A stretch of 64,000 nt of DNA from the NCBI GenBank assembly GCA_022113835.1, contig JAILWY010000026.1, forward strand, positions 516,001-580,000, given 5' to 3'. Positions within the stretch are counted from its first letter, which is position 1. Every line of letters starts with the position of its first letter. A program made the position numbers and the translations under genes. Positions 10,054 through 23,915 of the stretch are shown here, one piece after another. Source of the DNA: Atopsyche davidsoni. Taxonomy: Eukaryota; Arthropoda; Insecta; Trichoptera; Hydrobiosidae. Under the pieces are notes generated by a model, which worked only from the letters and a program-made list of their open reading frames with translations, had not been told where the DNA came from and did no database searches.

Positions 10054-13000
10054 TATTAATTGCTCAACACAATTTAGGGTTCGTGAATCTTCAAGCCGAC
10101 CAGTTGACCATCAGATGACTACTTACGTGATCATTGTTGATTAAGATATTATCGATATGTTAAATTGATCAGATATTGTCAACTACGTCATCAGCGATGG
10201 TTCACTCGTTGGCGAATAAGTTTTAAACATCCTGTACGGATATTGCTATGACTGATTCTATCTGCAGTTTTTCTGATCTACCAGATAATATATGAATTAT
10301 CTTTGTGACTATCGATACAGACAACTAGATTTAGTGGAAGTTAAATTTACTTTGGCTATTTGTTATATTGCATACCAGTGTAGTCCAGTGAAGGCGAAAA
10401 GTGTCAAATAACAATGTCACATATTTTTAATGTCACCTAACTAAAGCTAGGAATTACGACAATATTTATAAATTTAATGAACTTTTAACAACATTTTTCC
10501 AATTCTTGTAAATACGAAAATTACATAAAATAATATACATTCTCAAATTAAAAAGCTATATTCTGTTTGTCGCGCAGTAAACAAACAACTAACAAATAGC
10601 CATCATTTATTGGTGATGCTATAATTATACGTTAAGTAAATTTCAAACCAAATTTTGCCCGCATTCACGAACATTTCACGCTTAGTGATCGCCAAACTTT
10701 TGCTTTTATCCAACGAACTTTACTGTACACTAGTCCACTGCAAACGAAACGGTGAACGTTTTTTAAGATATTCGTCAGTTTTAAATAAATTCAACACTTT
10801 ATACGAGTTTTATTTTCATTTCACAAACTTGACAAACAAAACCCAGCATTTGCGACGCTTCAAGTAGCTTGTTTTATAAACTGTTTTATTTGTGCGTGTA
10901 TTTTTGTTGCCAAAAATAAACAGAAGCTACGTAACGGAGCGAAATTTTCGGATTATATAAATTACTACGAAGTTTTCTTTTATGTTTACAAAAAAATAAA
11001 AAGTGCCTAATTTTTTTGCTAAAGCTAGTGCGACTGGTCGCATTTAAGTTTGGTTTGAATTCATTCAGTAAATACAGACATTTCAAAAAAATGGCGATAA
11101 TTTTCTGAAATGTGGCGCTACACCCAGCGAACTGCCCCGCGGATCCTGGAAAGAGCACCCGATGAGAGAATCCGATCGAGGATCCACGAGTGCCGGTCTG
11201 CGTTGCTCTCGAAATACACGCCACGCTCGAAAGACACATTTCAAAATGAAGATGTGGCTGCAGAGAGGACGTCGATCACGCAAACCGACTCAGCAACACA
11301 AAGGAACATAGCCAGACGAGACAACCCCTCGTTTCGATCGCCATAAACAAGTTCAAAGCAGATGCATCTTGATTTTTTTTAAATATTAAATAATCAATAA
11401 CCCTGTATGTAATGTGCAAATCTCAGTTTTATCTTCAAAAAATTTCTGGATTTTTATGATCGTCTCCCTGAATCGATAACTAAAAAAAAACCATTAAGTA
11501 TACACAAAAAAGATTAAGGGTATAGAATGCATATTTAGTGAATATTCAATAAAAGTTAATGGATGTCTATAATTGACAACGTTCAATAAAAACAACCCAA
11601 AAATACAGTACAATTTTTTTGTCATGAAGAAGTAATTGAAATTAAAATACTAATATTTTAAATTTCTCTTTAGTTCAAGCAATGTTTACTCAAAATTCTT
11701 TCAATTCATGTGTCTATTGGCCAGAAGCTCAAAGTAAAGTAGCAAATTCTCATATTTTGCTACACTCATTACATTAAGCAAGTTGATTTGGTAGTTCTAA
11801 AAGACATGTTTGAAAATAAAGTCAAACCGGTCACCAATAAAATTATACGTTTGAAAAATCATTAAAAATATTTTATTTAATAAAACAAATAATGTTTTAT
11901 AGAAAATTATCCCGTTAAGTCATTAAACACTTTACAATTAGAGATTGTGTTTTTTATATAACATGAAAAATAAATGAACATGAATAATAAAGACTTGCTA
12001 TAATTTTTATTATATATTGGGAGCACTGATGAATTCCCACTTTAGTAGTCTCGAACGTGAAATCAAAGATTTTTTTTAGTTTTTAATCGATTATCTATAA
12101 ATATATTGTATGTATTGTATTGGATAATAAAGTTTTTTTTGCTCTGAGAGCTGAAAACACGAAGTCACTTTTTTATTATTCCAACAGAAACATCCTTTCT
12201 TTAAAACCAGTTTCACGGCCGCACAAGCGGCAATTACGCGTTAATAAAACTGTACACACAAATACACGCTTTCATAAAACGAGTTGTTTTCACACGTTTT
12301 GCGTACAATTTGTCGTATGTTTCGATATTAATTTACAAAAATAAAAATAGAAACCGATGCTGATATTTGATAAAAAATTATAGTAGTTTTTGACGTAAGA
12401 AAATATTTTTAATTTATTCATTAGCATATATCTCATATTAGTTTGTTTTGTACAAACAGAATCTTGTGAGTACTAAATGAAGGCAAACCTATGTGAGCTA
12501 CTCATTATCTCATTACTTTTTCTCGGAAATGGCATTTCACGTTGAGGCGCAGACAGCGAGCCGCCATTAATTAAAAATTACATCACAGTGTTGCCACAGA
12601 AAAAAAATCAGTACTTCGTTCCAAATTTTAGCCGATCGTGAACCACCAAACTTTCACTCGCGAGGCCTCTCGACGTACTTATTGTATGTAATTGAGAATG
12701 GGTTTTTTGTAATTGCAACGTATAAATTGTACGTTACGGTAACACTTCGTGTTTCCTTTTTGCCATACAGCAGTAAGCATAATCAATTTAATGATAAAAA
12801 ACATTTTTAGAGATTTACAGACAGATAACATCCAGTTACCTTTGCGAATCGATACATCACACAACGAATAAAAACATGATACAACAAATAAAAAATATTG
12901 TAAATTCATTTTTTAAATAATTTAAATCATTTCGATCCTAGAAAATAAAGTCGCCTGATGTGTTACACTAAAATTTGCAGTATGGTAGAATAAAACCTAC

Positions 13001-16000
13001 AGGCTTTGTGTATAAATTAACGTTAAAAAAGGAAATTTCTATTGATTATTTATTTTTTGCAAATGACAAATCTTTAGTATATAATTTGGAAAAAAAATCA
13101 TTTTAACAAATGTTGCAAAATTATAATAACTCTTTGGCTTAAGAAAAATCTTTTGAAACCTGATAGATAAAAACAAAAACTACATTAAATTAATTAAAAC
13201 TAAGCATTCAAAAGAAAAATATATTTTGTTAATCTGCTTCGTAGTCGACGTTCATAATTACGATTAATATTTCACAGCGCAAACAAAAAGCGGCATATCC
13301 GTACTCGTGCTTAGTTATCCTGGGATGTGTCATTAAACCAAAGGTGAAAGTTTGCAAATTTCTCACTTGAATTATTACCCATAAAAAACATATGCATTTT
13401 CTAAACACAAGGCTATTGGAATAATTTATCTGCTCCTCGGGTAGAAACCCGAACCACCCTACCGGCACCGGCACTGGGCGCACTCCGCCAGCACTTTCTA
13501 GCCATAAACCAAAATGAAGATTTATATTTGGGATGTGTTTTTGTGATTGGTATTTATGGCAGTCATAAAGTTTTATATTTGTATACATAACAAGGAATAT
13601 TATTGTTTCTTCGGCGAGTCAACCACTCAATTTGACTTTCAACTGAACTTATCGCCTGACATACAATCGTCAGCAAAATTAAATGAAAACAACTTTTTTA
13701 TTGCTAATAACTTATGTATGTTAGTGTTTATATCATAGATAAAATTTATTGTGCGGTTTTTTTTCAATACTATTTACTTTTGAAATCTCAAAGATATTTT
13801 TATTAAATAATTAAGAAGCTCGGATATTTATTTATTCGTTAATTAGTTTAATACATACAAAAGTAGAAATACAAACGAATTTCATGAACGTTGCTATTTT
13901 AATATATAGTTATTTGAAATGTTTGATATTAAAGGTGATAGTATGAATCTTAGGTTATTAAGTAAAATTCAAAACAAAAAAAAGCACCACATAAACTAAG
14001 ATAAATTACCTTTCACATTTTAATAGACTTTTTTCTAAACCAAAGTTTGAAATAATGTGTTGTTGATAGCGTTATTTTAAACGGCAGATAATTGATATTT
14101 TAAAGTTAATTATTAAGTGAAATAAAAAAAATTAAGCCTAAAGCTTGTATTAAACATTGCATTAAGAAGCGTAGAAAACCCTCGAAGCTGTGATTAAAAT
14201 GCTATCAAGCACATTTTAATAAATTAAGGTATAAAATACTAGGTTTCCATTTATTTCGAGAATATCCGATATTTTAAAACCTCGAATAAGCGGAAATGAT
14301 TTTGTTGATTAACGCTCAATACCAAAAACACAGTACAGATTTTTATCGACATTAAATAATTCAGTACCTTATAATAAATAATAGGATATTCTTTTAGAAT
14401 ATTTTTGTTCTTACCATAACAGTTTTATAGCTGACGTAGCATATCACAATGTTTTTTTTTTAGAAAGTGTTTCTTTTCTTTCCATCCACATGTCAGAATA
14501 ATTCGTAATTAAGTAAGTAATAAATAGGGAGTATTACCACTGCCACACTGACAGTCGTGATGTTAATTCTGCTATTAACCATTTTTCGTTATTGTTGCAT
14601 ATCTATTAAGCTACAGGCGTGTCACAGCTTAACATCCTTATTTTTTAAAAATTTATTTTCGATATGATTAGTAAAAATAGATATTGTTTAAAGAGGGAAT
14701 AAAATAATTAATACGATTAACCTATTACCAACTGGTGAGAATTTCTTCCAGATTTTAAGACACGTCAATTTGTGATTTTTTATCGGACGTTTCAGCTTCG
14801 GTACTAAAGCCGTGTTCTAGAAAAATATATGAATATGTGTATTTGTATTACCAACCAGTGTGTATTATACCGCTGTGGATTTATTATTTCACACTTTTAA
14901 TTTGGATTAAAAGGAAAGAGTCTTATTGGTAAGACTCTTTCCTGTTCTCGCATAAAATCAACGCTGGGTGGATACAAAAAAAAACAAATATTATATTTTA
15001 AACATTAGTTTTATTATCGTAAAAAATTAAAAATATGCAATGCTTACGACGTATAACAAAAAGTAATGCAGATCTATGTGCTGCAAGTATCTTTTTTAAA
15101 ACATGAAATAAATTCACTTCTTACACTAGACATATTATATTGAGACGTCATTGTTTTTACAAAAATCGGATATTATATCATAAATAGCATCAGGGTTATT
15201 TATCACTTTTTTTATTTTTAAAAATTGACAACATTATTTTAACTTTAAGTATTATATAATTTACAAAAAATATGTACAAATAGATATTTCATCCTTACAA
15301 ACTTTATTTAAAAATGTACAACTCCAATTTTATTTTATTGATACAAAAATTAACACGATTCATTTATATGATATAGTCAAATTTTTCTCTCATCTCATTC
15401 AAGACCAATAATCACTCCTCAGCACTACAAAGGTGCGCTTTAACCAAAACAAAAAAAGAGAGGACATAAAACATATTGAAAATTATTTGTTAATAAATTT
15501 ATCCATAAATTTGATATTTTTTTCTCATTATTCCCCACTGTTTGCGATTGTCAAGTTTAGAGTTATTTGTATAAAAATGGTAACTATTCGTTAATAAAAG
15601 AAAAAAAACATTTTAATTAATTACATGCGTTGGAAACTTAAATGAGACGTATCATGAAACGCTGCATAAGTTTAATATAATATGCACTTTCTTTGTTTCG
15701 GAAATGTCATATAATAATTTTCCTGTCTAATTGACATCACATATTCGTTAGAAAACTATAAGTCTAGTAATATTTAGCAAGTGATGGCTTATTTTACAAT
15801 GTACAGTTTGTCACGTGACACCACATCGATGAAAGTTACCGTGCAACGTAAAATTAAATACTTGTAACTAGAATTTATTTATTCGAACCAGGATATAAAA
15901 CAACTTTGCTTTTGAAATTTTGTTTATTAAAATCAAATGGCCATCGAAAAAAATACACTTTCTAAACGAATGCTGTTACTTTGAGATAAATAGTTTTGGC

Positions 16001-18707
16001 AGTGCGCGCTCCTGCCCTGCCCTGCTACCAGAGGGGGCACCGTCGTCAACTACGACTGAAATGTAGACAAAACATCGTCACTAGAAATTATCATTGGTGC
16101 AATTAATAACACGTGTTAATAACAATAGAGATAAACTTATCACTTGTTTAAAAAAAATAAGTTAAGCTTACAAATAAAGGAATCTTTTTTAGTTTTTCAA
16201 AAGATTCGAGGCTGCTAAATATTATTTTTAGTGAGGGCTTTTAAGAACTATGTAATATTTTTTTGTAATTTTATATTCATTTGGGTAGATACACTGAATT
16301 TTTTTTTGATGCTTCAAGTTCGATTAGTTTGTCGTGGATAAAACGTACATTTGTTAAACAAAACAATGCGGTCATTTTTTTTTCTGGGTTTAAACTATTA
16401 AAATGATTTAGACCACGCAAATGTATTTACAGTTCTAGTTTTCCTCATTCTAATAATATAAAGCAGTTCGGTACACTCTACATAATAAGCGTCGGCATAT
16501 TTTGTGAGTTGGCAGGTGCGCGAACTGTCGGGACGGGCTGTCACCCGCAAGGTCGTGTTGTCATCCCCTCTTAAAAATACAAGAAACTGCAAGGTATCCA
16601 ATGCACATATATATGTTTTATAATTATTTTAAATTACATTTGATCTTTCTATACAATTACACCTTAAATAATGTTTGGCAATGTCGACACGCGATTTATT
16701 ACTTTCACAAAAAATTTGCGGTCTGTTTAGATCGAAATGCCTGACTGTGAGAACCGTATACTTAAAAATACGATTTGACGCATGGCCGGCGTTCGTGTAA
16801 TGCTATACATTTTGTTCAATTCGTTAATTCTCTTTATTTACATTCGACATGTCATACAGACATTAGTTTTTACAAATTTATATTTTTACATTATCACAAA
16901 CTTTACTCGAAAATTTGATTGGACAGCTCCGTCAGTCATTCGCTCTATCGGTTAATTAGTGCCACTGAAATGCGCTGCAGATTTTATTATATAAAACTGT
17001 TACAATAAAATCCTTATTATTAATTTTATAATATTTTTATCTCGACTTCAAATCAATCAAGAAAGTATTTTTATAGGTATAATATATTCTAAATCGAGAG
17101 TAATCAACAGCCTCCGAAAATAAATCAAATGCTGTTTATTATCTTTTGTTTTTGTATTGTGCATAATTTTAACATTATATCAAACTACAACAAGAACTTC
17201 TGTGATCTCTTATTTTATAAGTCAATTACTAAAAATACAGGTGTATCGATTGCATTTCGATAATTTTAACAATCAATATATATTTATCCCAATAAATTTG
17301 TATCTATCTCGTCTTCAAATATAGACGCATAAATTGACGTCTGGAGGATATTTTAAAATTAAGTCAGCAGTATGTTTTGAATATATATTTCATAATAATA
17401 ATCAAAACATGAAAAAAAAAAACCATTTTATAAATTTTTTTAGATCAAAAAAAAGCAACTCTAATTCTTGTGTTTCGTGTAAATTTATCCATATAAATCT
17501 TTTCGACACATTATAAAAATCTTGCAGTCGGAATTTTTTTTGTTTTTATGATTTATGTTTAATTTAGTGGGATAAAAATATAAACAATATGAAAATCTCA
17601 CTTAAAAATTCGATATGTTATTAGTAACTGCTAGTGTTTGCGTACTCACTTTACAGTTTACATCATAAGCAGTCATACAAACTTCAGCCCAGCTCAGCGT
17701 GTAAAGCACAGCTGTTGTGGATCTCCGATGACGCCGCACATTGCGTTGGCTCGTTTCAAATTATTTAATTTATTACAAAATAATTACGGACTTTCAAATA
17801 ATTAGCATGACTCGTATATTTACGTACTTACGTCATAAGTAAACAGGAAAAAATCAATAAACATTAAACAACTCGTTCGGATTTATTGTGCGTGCAAATG
17901 TAATGCATTCATAAAACCGTTTCCTGTCCGTGAAAATATCAGAACATACCCAAATATCTCAAAATTATTGTTTAACACATTTATACATAATATAGATATA
18001 TAAAATAATATAGATGTACTGAATATAAACATACCCAAATAACAATTGTAATAATCCAAACACACATCGTAATGGATGTTTACTTATCTCGGTAGCCATT
18101 CAATTTATCATTGTTCATTTGAAAATAAATAAATCAGCATGATAGATCTATAAACGGCAGCCACATTTTAGTCTTTAAAATCATGTTATATTGTAATTTT
18201 TTTTTAGATAAACCCATAGCTGTTATACCTTCCCCTTTTGGCGAGTTGTCGCATCCGCCTGGCTCCGGCCATTTTCATTCCGCCGACTTTCGCCGCTTAT
18301 TCAATTGATGTTTTGAGACGCAATGCCAGCGCGGTGCCTTACCGAGTAAACTTTCGTCCCAGTGCAACGCAACCTTCTCTTATTATCATTACTTAAATTA
18401 GTTTTTGATGGTTTATCGAGTACTCAGTTTGATAATGAAAGGTTGACGAAACCGGCCACCAAAGAAAATTAAACATGTGAATAAATTACAAAAGTATAAA
18501 ATACTTAATACGTTTATCAAAAAGTCGATCACCTTATTAAATCTGGCATTTAAATAAATTTATTTTAATATATTCTTTAAGTGCTCTCGCTCTATCACAT
18601 ATAAAATTGACTTCCACAAACTAAAAAAATGAAAGGATAAAATCACTCATTGTGTATTTAAATTCGTTATTACACACCCAGTAAGAATGTCGGTAAATTA
18701 AAATTTG
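10054..18707. other. AT-rich intergenic DNA downstream of the MCORP-like gene, no gene recognised
   Basis: No exon series or RNA gene is supported. Local GC-rich islands stand out from the AT background at about 11,105-11,340, 13,430-13,505, 16,000-16,055, 16,500-16,570, 17,690-17,755 and 18,235-18,375. They could be regulatory DNA or old repeat fragments. Open frames over them lack family motifs. Confidence 0.4.
14912..14943. repeat. Perfect 14-bp inverted repeat
   Basis: AGGAAAGAGTCTTA, a four-base TTGG loop, then TAAGACTCTTTCCT. The stem is perfect and isolated in AT-rich DNA. Role unknown. Confidence 0.85.
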
Positions 18708-18713
18708 TTTATT
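18708..18713 (-). terminator. Candidate polyadenylation signal for the MCORP-like gene
   Basis: AATAAA on the minus strand, about 380 bases past the stop codon at 19093. It is the first canonical hexamer I found downstream, but others follow (for example near 18,560) and the true cleavage site is unknown. Confidence 0.3.
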
Positions 18714-19092
18714 AAGTATTATTAGCTATTAATGAATAAATCTATTAAAGAATTGTTTCTATATACAAAAAGAAAAATGGCGGCTGCGTGTGTTGTACAT
18801 TGATACTTTTTGAAACACAATAATTTGAAGCGAGACATTTAATCGGTCAACTGACTCATGGACTCGGAAATTCGGAGACCGCCGCCTTCAGCTTCGTCCG
18901 CGACAGTCCGCAGGACTACAGACGCAAATTTTTAACTGAACGATTCATAGAATAATTCAATACGACACAAGGCAAGAACATAAACGTCCGTTATGGTAAA
19001 ATCAGTCATTTCATACGGTCGATTGGTGAAGTCAATAAACATACACTCAAATAATTCAGTTCACAGTGAACACTAAAGCTCATCGTGAACCC

Positions 19093-19463
19093 TCAAATTA
19101 AAAAATAATGGGGTCCTACGTAGCTCCCACACTTCGGAAAATCGGGAGGAGCTCTCACGAAGTCCGAGGTCTCCCCGACCTGCAGGATGACGTCCAGTCC
19201 TCTGGTCCACTGGTTGGACCTCTCGTCTCTGAGGATCCAGTAACCCGGGTTGTCAGCCTTGAACCTCAGCGCGACCGCTCCGTGCACGGGCACGGTGACG
19301 GTGTCCTTCAGGACGGGATCGACTAGGTTCTTAACCGGAAAGAGAGTTCCCTCGCGGTGCTTCTGCCTGAGACTCTCGAGGGAGACGGGCGCGGAGAACT
19401 GGCGCGTCGCCACCACGTGAAAGCTGTAGCCGTGCAGATGGAAGATGTTGTCGCTGTCTCCAC
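19093..19463 (-). CDS. MCORP: MCORP-like gene, exon 5 (C-terminal cupredoxin domain and stop)
   Basis: The acceptor TTTTTTAG precedes GTGGAGACAGC. The leading GT completes a Gly codon with the last base of exon 4. It encodes DNIFHLHGYSFHVVAT, where a normal laccase has HPFHLHG. Further on, NPGYWILRDERSNQWTRGL stands where the HCHxxxH copper motif belongs. It ends DFPKCGSYV plus seven residues and a TGA stop at 19093-19095. The family-typical end (FPxCGxY) shows the C-terminus is complete. Confidence 0.9.
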
Positions 19464-22400
19464 CTAAAAAAACAACAAAAACTTTAAAGTATAATTTTTG
19501 GTAAACACAAAAAATCTGTACTTTTTACATTACTTATAATTTGTATAAAAAAATCGATAAAAAGTGCAACTTTCCAAATAACTAAGAAAAGGAATTGTTT
19601 CAAAGCGTCTTCGTCAAACGTGTGTAGCAGCTGACACGACATACGCTCTCCAGAAACACGTAAATGGTATGCGACAACATAGCACATCAGTCAAAAACAC
19701 TTTGTATTTTATGTCTTTTAAAGTTCTCAATTTTATTTTTAAATAATATGAACTTATCGCTTGAGGGATATTAATATAGCACCGCAGTATCGGTAAGCAA
19801 ATCTGCAAACCGGTTTTATGATTTTCAAAAACAAATATGTTTTCATTCATAAATTGAAAAGTTTATTTTTATTTTGAAATTACATTCCTCCGAAAAATAA
19901 AAACCATCGGTATTGGTATTCGGTATGTGCGAGTACTATGAAAATTCATAAATTGTTGATTTCATTTTAAACACTCGAAGGATGAATAATTGTAAGTATA
20001 AGAGTGCTGAATTAAAGTTCACCCTGTCCGCTTTTTACCATCTTAAGAAGAATAGAGCCTTCCTGGCTTTGTTGCACTCACCCAGATCGGCCAATACAAT
20101 CTCCACGGTGTCTCCCTTGGGGATCTGCTTGACGTGCACGCACTCACAGCGCGCGGGCGGGCACGACGAGCGCGAGCAGACCGCGCCGGTGGGCACGTCG
20201 CGTGCCTGCGTCAGCAGAGGCGAGGGGGGGAAGGTGAACGTCACTCCATCCATCTGCGCCACTCCTGCAGACCAAGTGAACAACGACTCATCAATATTCC
20301 ACTTCGGAAGGAAACCATTATATTATAATCAAATCTATTTATCGTGGCATGGCCTTCTAACTTTAACCGAACTTAGTCTAATTGAATCTAAGGAAGCCAT
20401 CCGCATGGCGCTCTGTTCTTGTTCCTTCATCCCACTTAACTTCCGACGAGCAGCGACTTCTCGAGCCCGCTGAACCCTTATATGACGATTGGTTATAAAA
20501 CCTGAATTTACAATTTGCATTCGATGTGACTAATTTCTCTCTCAAATGGACTTCCTGCAAAAAATCCATCCGCCCCAACGATCACCGCTCGCTGGTAGCA
20601 CGTCTCGGGGGCATCCGCAGGTGAATTTACCGCTCTCTTGTTTTCACTATCAGTGCCCCATGCTTAAACAAGAATATTCAGCAAGCTTAATCGCTTTTTT
20701 TTCACCTAAAAGTTATACGTCTCGATATTGATACGCTACGTAATTTAGTTTAACATCCTGCTTATTTGGGTGTACTGAATCCAATTAGAATATTGTACGA
20801 TATTTATACAAAATTGTATTTAAGGTGTCAGTTTTCATTTCACCAAGTACTTATTATATGTACAGTATATATATACATTAAATAATAAGCATTAATTAGA
20901 TATAACAAAATATTCATGTAACTAAATCACTCATTCAATTTTCAATTTATTGTGATAAAAAACTATTAAAACACATGCTCGCTTGTCTTGCTTTCATAAA
21001 ATGTCACACGATTTCCAATTCAGTAAAGCGATTTTCACAAACAGCAATACTTAAATCAAATTTCTGCTTGCGCTATTTTGGAGACATGCAGGTACCTGGA
21101 AGTGACAAGAAAGCGTTTATACAAGGAGATTGCAAATAACACCGCCTGGGAGTACCCAGAATATATTATTAGGAATTAAAAACTAAACTAACCATAAACT
21201 TGATTCATTAACGATTCTATTAAATAGTACTATTCTTGTTTATAACTCTTGACAAGTAGTCGAGCTCCTCTTTTTAAACTCGCATTTAAATTAATTCATA
21301 TTACTATCTCCTTGAAGTGCACCCACACATTCATATAATATAGATTGTTCTTGATTAATGTTTCGACGATTAAATAAATAACATTTAAATATGTGTATCG
21401 TAAAATGTGTATGTTTTATGAAAAAAGAAAAATGTGGTGCAGCAGTGACGTCGAGCCGCGCAGGCTTAAAATAGCTCAAAATAACCAGTTATTTTTTTAT
21501 AGGACGTTCTCGAGCCTCTAAAGTTATTAAAAAGTTTATACAAACTAAAATAGTTTTATTGTGGTTATTATTTTTATGAACATTCAACCTGCTTTCATTA
21601 AACGCACTATTTTAATAGAGAAAATAATAAAAACTTCATCTCAGAACCAGTTATGTGTAAATAGTATAAGTTGAAAACAATATTATTTATAATATTTATT
21701 ACCAAATACGTTTAACCTTGAAAAGTCTAATCTAATAAATAGTGAAAATGTGTAGCAGACACAAACTTGAAAATTATACAAATCGAAATACGCAAGCGCT
21801 GGATCGAACAAATAGTTATGTAACACAGTTGGTGAAGTTCCCATCTAGATCACAGAGAATTTTCCCCATGCGTGCTTATTACTATTCGATACTTATCTCG
21901 GAACATATACTTATGGCATTAATTTTCCGAGCGAACCTCCCTTCACCTGCGCTCTGCAGAATGTGTCTCTGGCGATTTCGCTCATAGAGAAACACTCGAT
22001 AATAAGCAGAGGTTTCTCTACAAACCGCCACAGCTCATCATGATTTAAAACGACACTACAACGTTCATAAAAACAACCGATCGTAGTAATCAAGGTGTCC
22101 AATTTGAAACCTATAGCTACTTACTTGCGCCGGCTGTAAAAACACTGGACCACAACAGTTTGCGAGTCACAACGGATAAAAAGACGGATATGAAAGAGAA
22201 ATTTATTGGAATTTTTAAAAAATATTACTGTGAAACGTGTCGCTCCCAGACGCGCGTACGTGTCAGTTTCATTAGTTATATTAAAATCTCTTCAGCGTAA
22301 TAAGAAATCAAATCAAAATTCTAGAATCTACCGCACAATATTTTTTTGTTAGTTTAATAGGTTCATGTTGATATTCATACAATCGTCTGTAATCTAAAAA

Positions 22401-23881
22401 CACCCTAATGTGTTGAGTGCGGTTAAATTGCTTTTTAATGTGTGGTTTATGTTGTTTTAAATAAAGCAAGCATATTAATTTATATGTGTTTGTTTCTCTG
22501 TGGACCGTTTCATGAATACTTACTGAAAATGTACTCATGCTAAATAATATTAACTTTATTTTTATTTGATATTATTTTGTATTATTAATCTATAAAAGAC
22601 ACATATTTAAATAACGTTAAGACTGCAGGTGTGAAACACTGAAATAAAATCAAAGTTTTTTTCTTGTAATTAATTATAACGTCTTCTAAACTGGGTAAGA
22701 CAAAGAAATGGCTACTCTAGTTACAACATCATTCGTATTACATTTAAAAAGACCAACAAATAACTAGGTAAGATATCATCCCATTACATGCAGTTGGCTG
22801 GCAGCAAATCGCATGCATTTATCGTAATACTTTCATGCAAGAATCATTCTATAGCGTCACGGTTAACAGTTTATTGCGGTTCATTATAAAAAACAGTGTC
22901 ATTTTTCGTAAACTCACAAGAGGAATTGTATTTTTTTCCAACTATGAAATGCAAGCTGTTATTTTCGATAAGTTTCAATCAAGATATATTCGTGTAAGTA
23001 TTGGACTTAAAGTCATGCTTTGTGGAGCGGAATACGTAAATTATAAGATACTTAAATTAAATAAATAGATTTAAAGTGGATACTGAAAACTCGAGTTGAA
23101 TCAAAAAGATAGCATTCAAAAAGTTGTATATTTATTTCATAGAACTGATTTTTAAGAATCTAATGATCAAACTTATCTAAGTGTTAAAAAAAATATTTTT
23201 ACATGCAGTTTTCTTTAAAATAATCAGGCTGTACAGATAATCTCTAACTTTCTGTAAAACAGTATACTTGTGTGATGTTATTATATAGTTTTGATTTATT
23301 CTGCTACACGTTTCTTAAGACATACAAATCAACATATATGACAAAATTATAAATAATGTAAGAAAAATTAAGAGAAGATTTATATACTCATCTTAATAAA
23401 CGTAGATTCCTTGATAACGCGAACAACCACACAGACACGGAAATATTGGATAAGAAATTATGAGCTTTGGCGAGTATGAATTTCTCTGATGTGTTTATAA
23501 AATTATATTTAATACATTTTTATACCACTAAAAACAATAAAACAGAAATAACCGTAATCTGTTATTATGGCGATTATCGTTTAATGTCATGTTTTTTTAA
23601 CTACTAAGCTTTGTAATAAATATTTATGGGCACAATATCATTGAGATTATTTAATGGTTTTTACGTGTAACTTTAATGACTATCAATTATTGAATTACAC
23701 TTGAAACTCCCTAAGGCTGAACGTAAACCTTCTTCGGTAGATTGTTTGCAGTTAAATAAATGTATTTAAAAATCCATCCGTAGATAACCATAGAGCTGCA
23801 CAAACACAGCACTCAAAGTGATAAAAACAAAAAATCACTTTCATTGCTCACATCCTCAGGAAATAATAATGTTATATATTT

Positions 23882-23915
<34 letters not shown>

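Noticed and set aside
10886..11346. Overlapping frames of 66-117 codons around a GC-rich patch
   Set aside because: No family motif, start context or splice partner. The RAWRV-x-RE phrase, also seen near 6.5 kb, suggests an old repeat rather than a gene.
19982..20731. 163-codon plus-strand frame and neighbours
   Set aside because: Overlaps MCORP exon 4 in antisense and then GC-rich intron; no recognisable domain.
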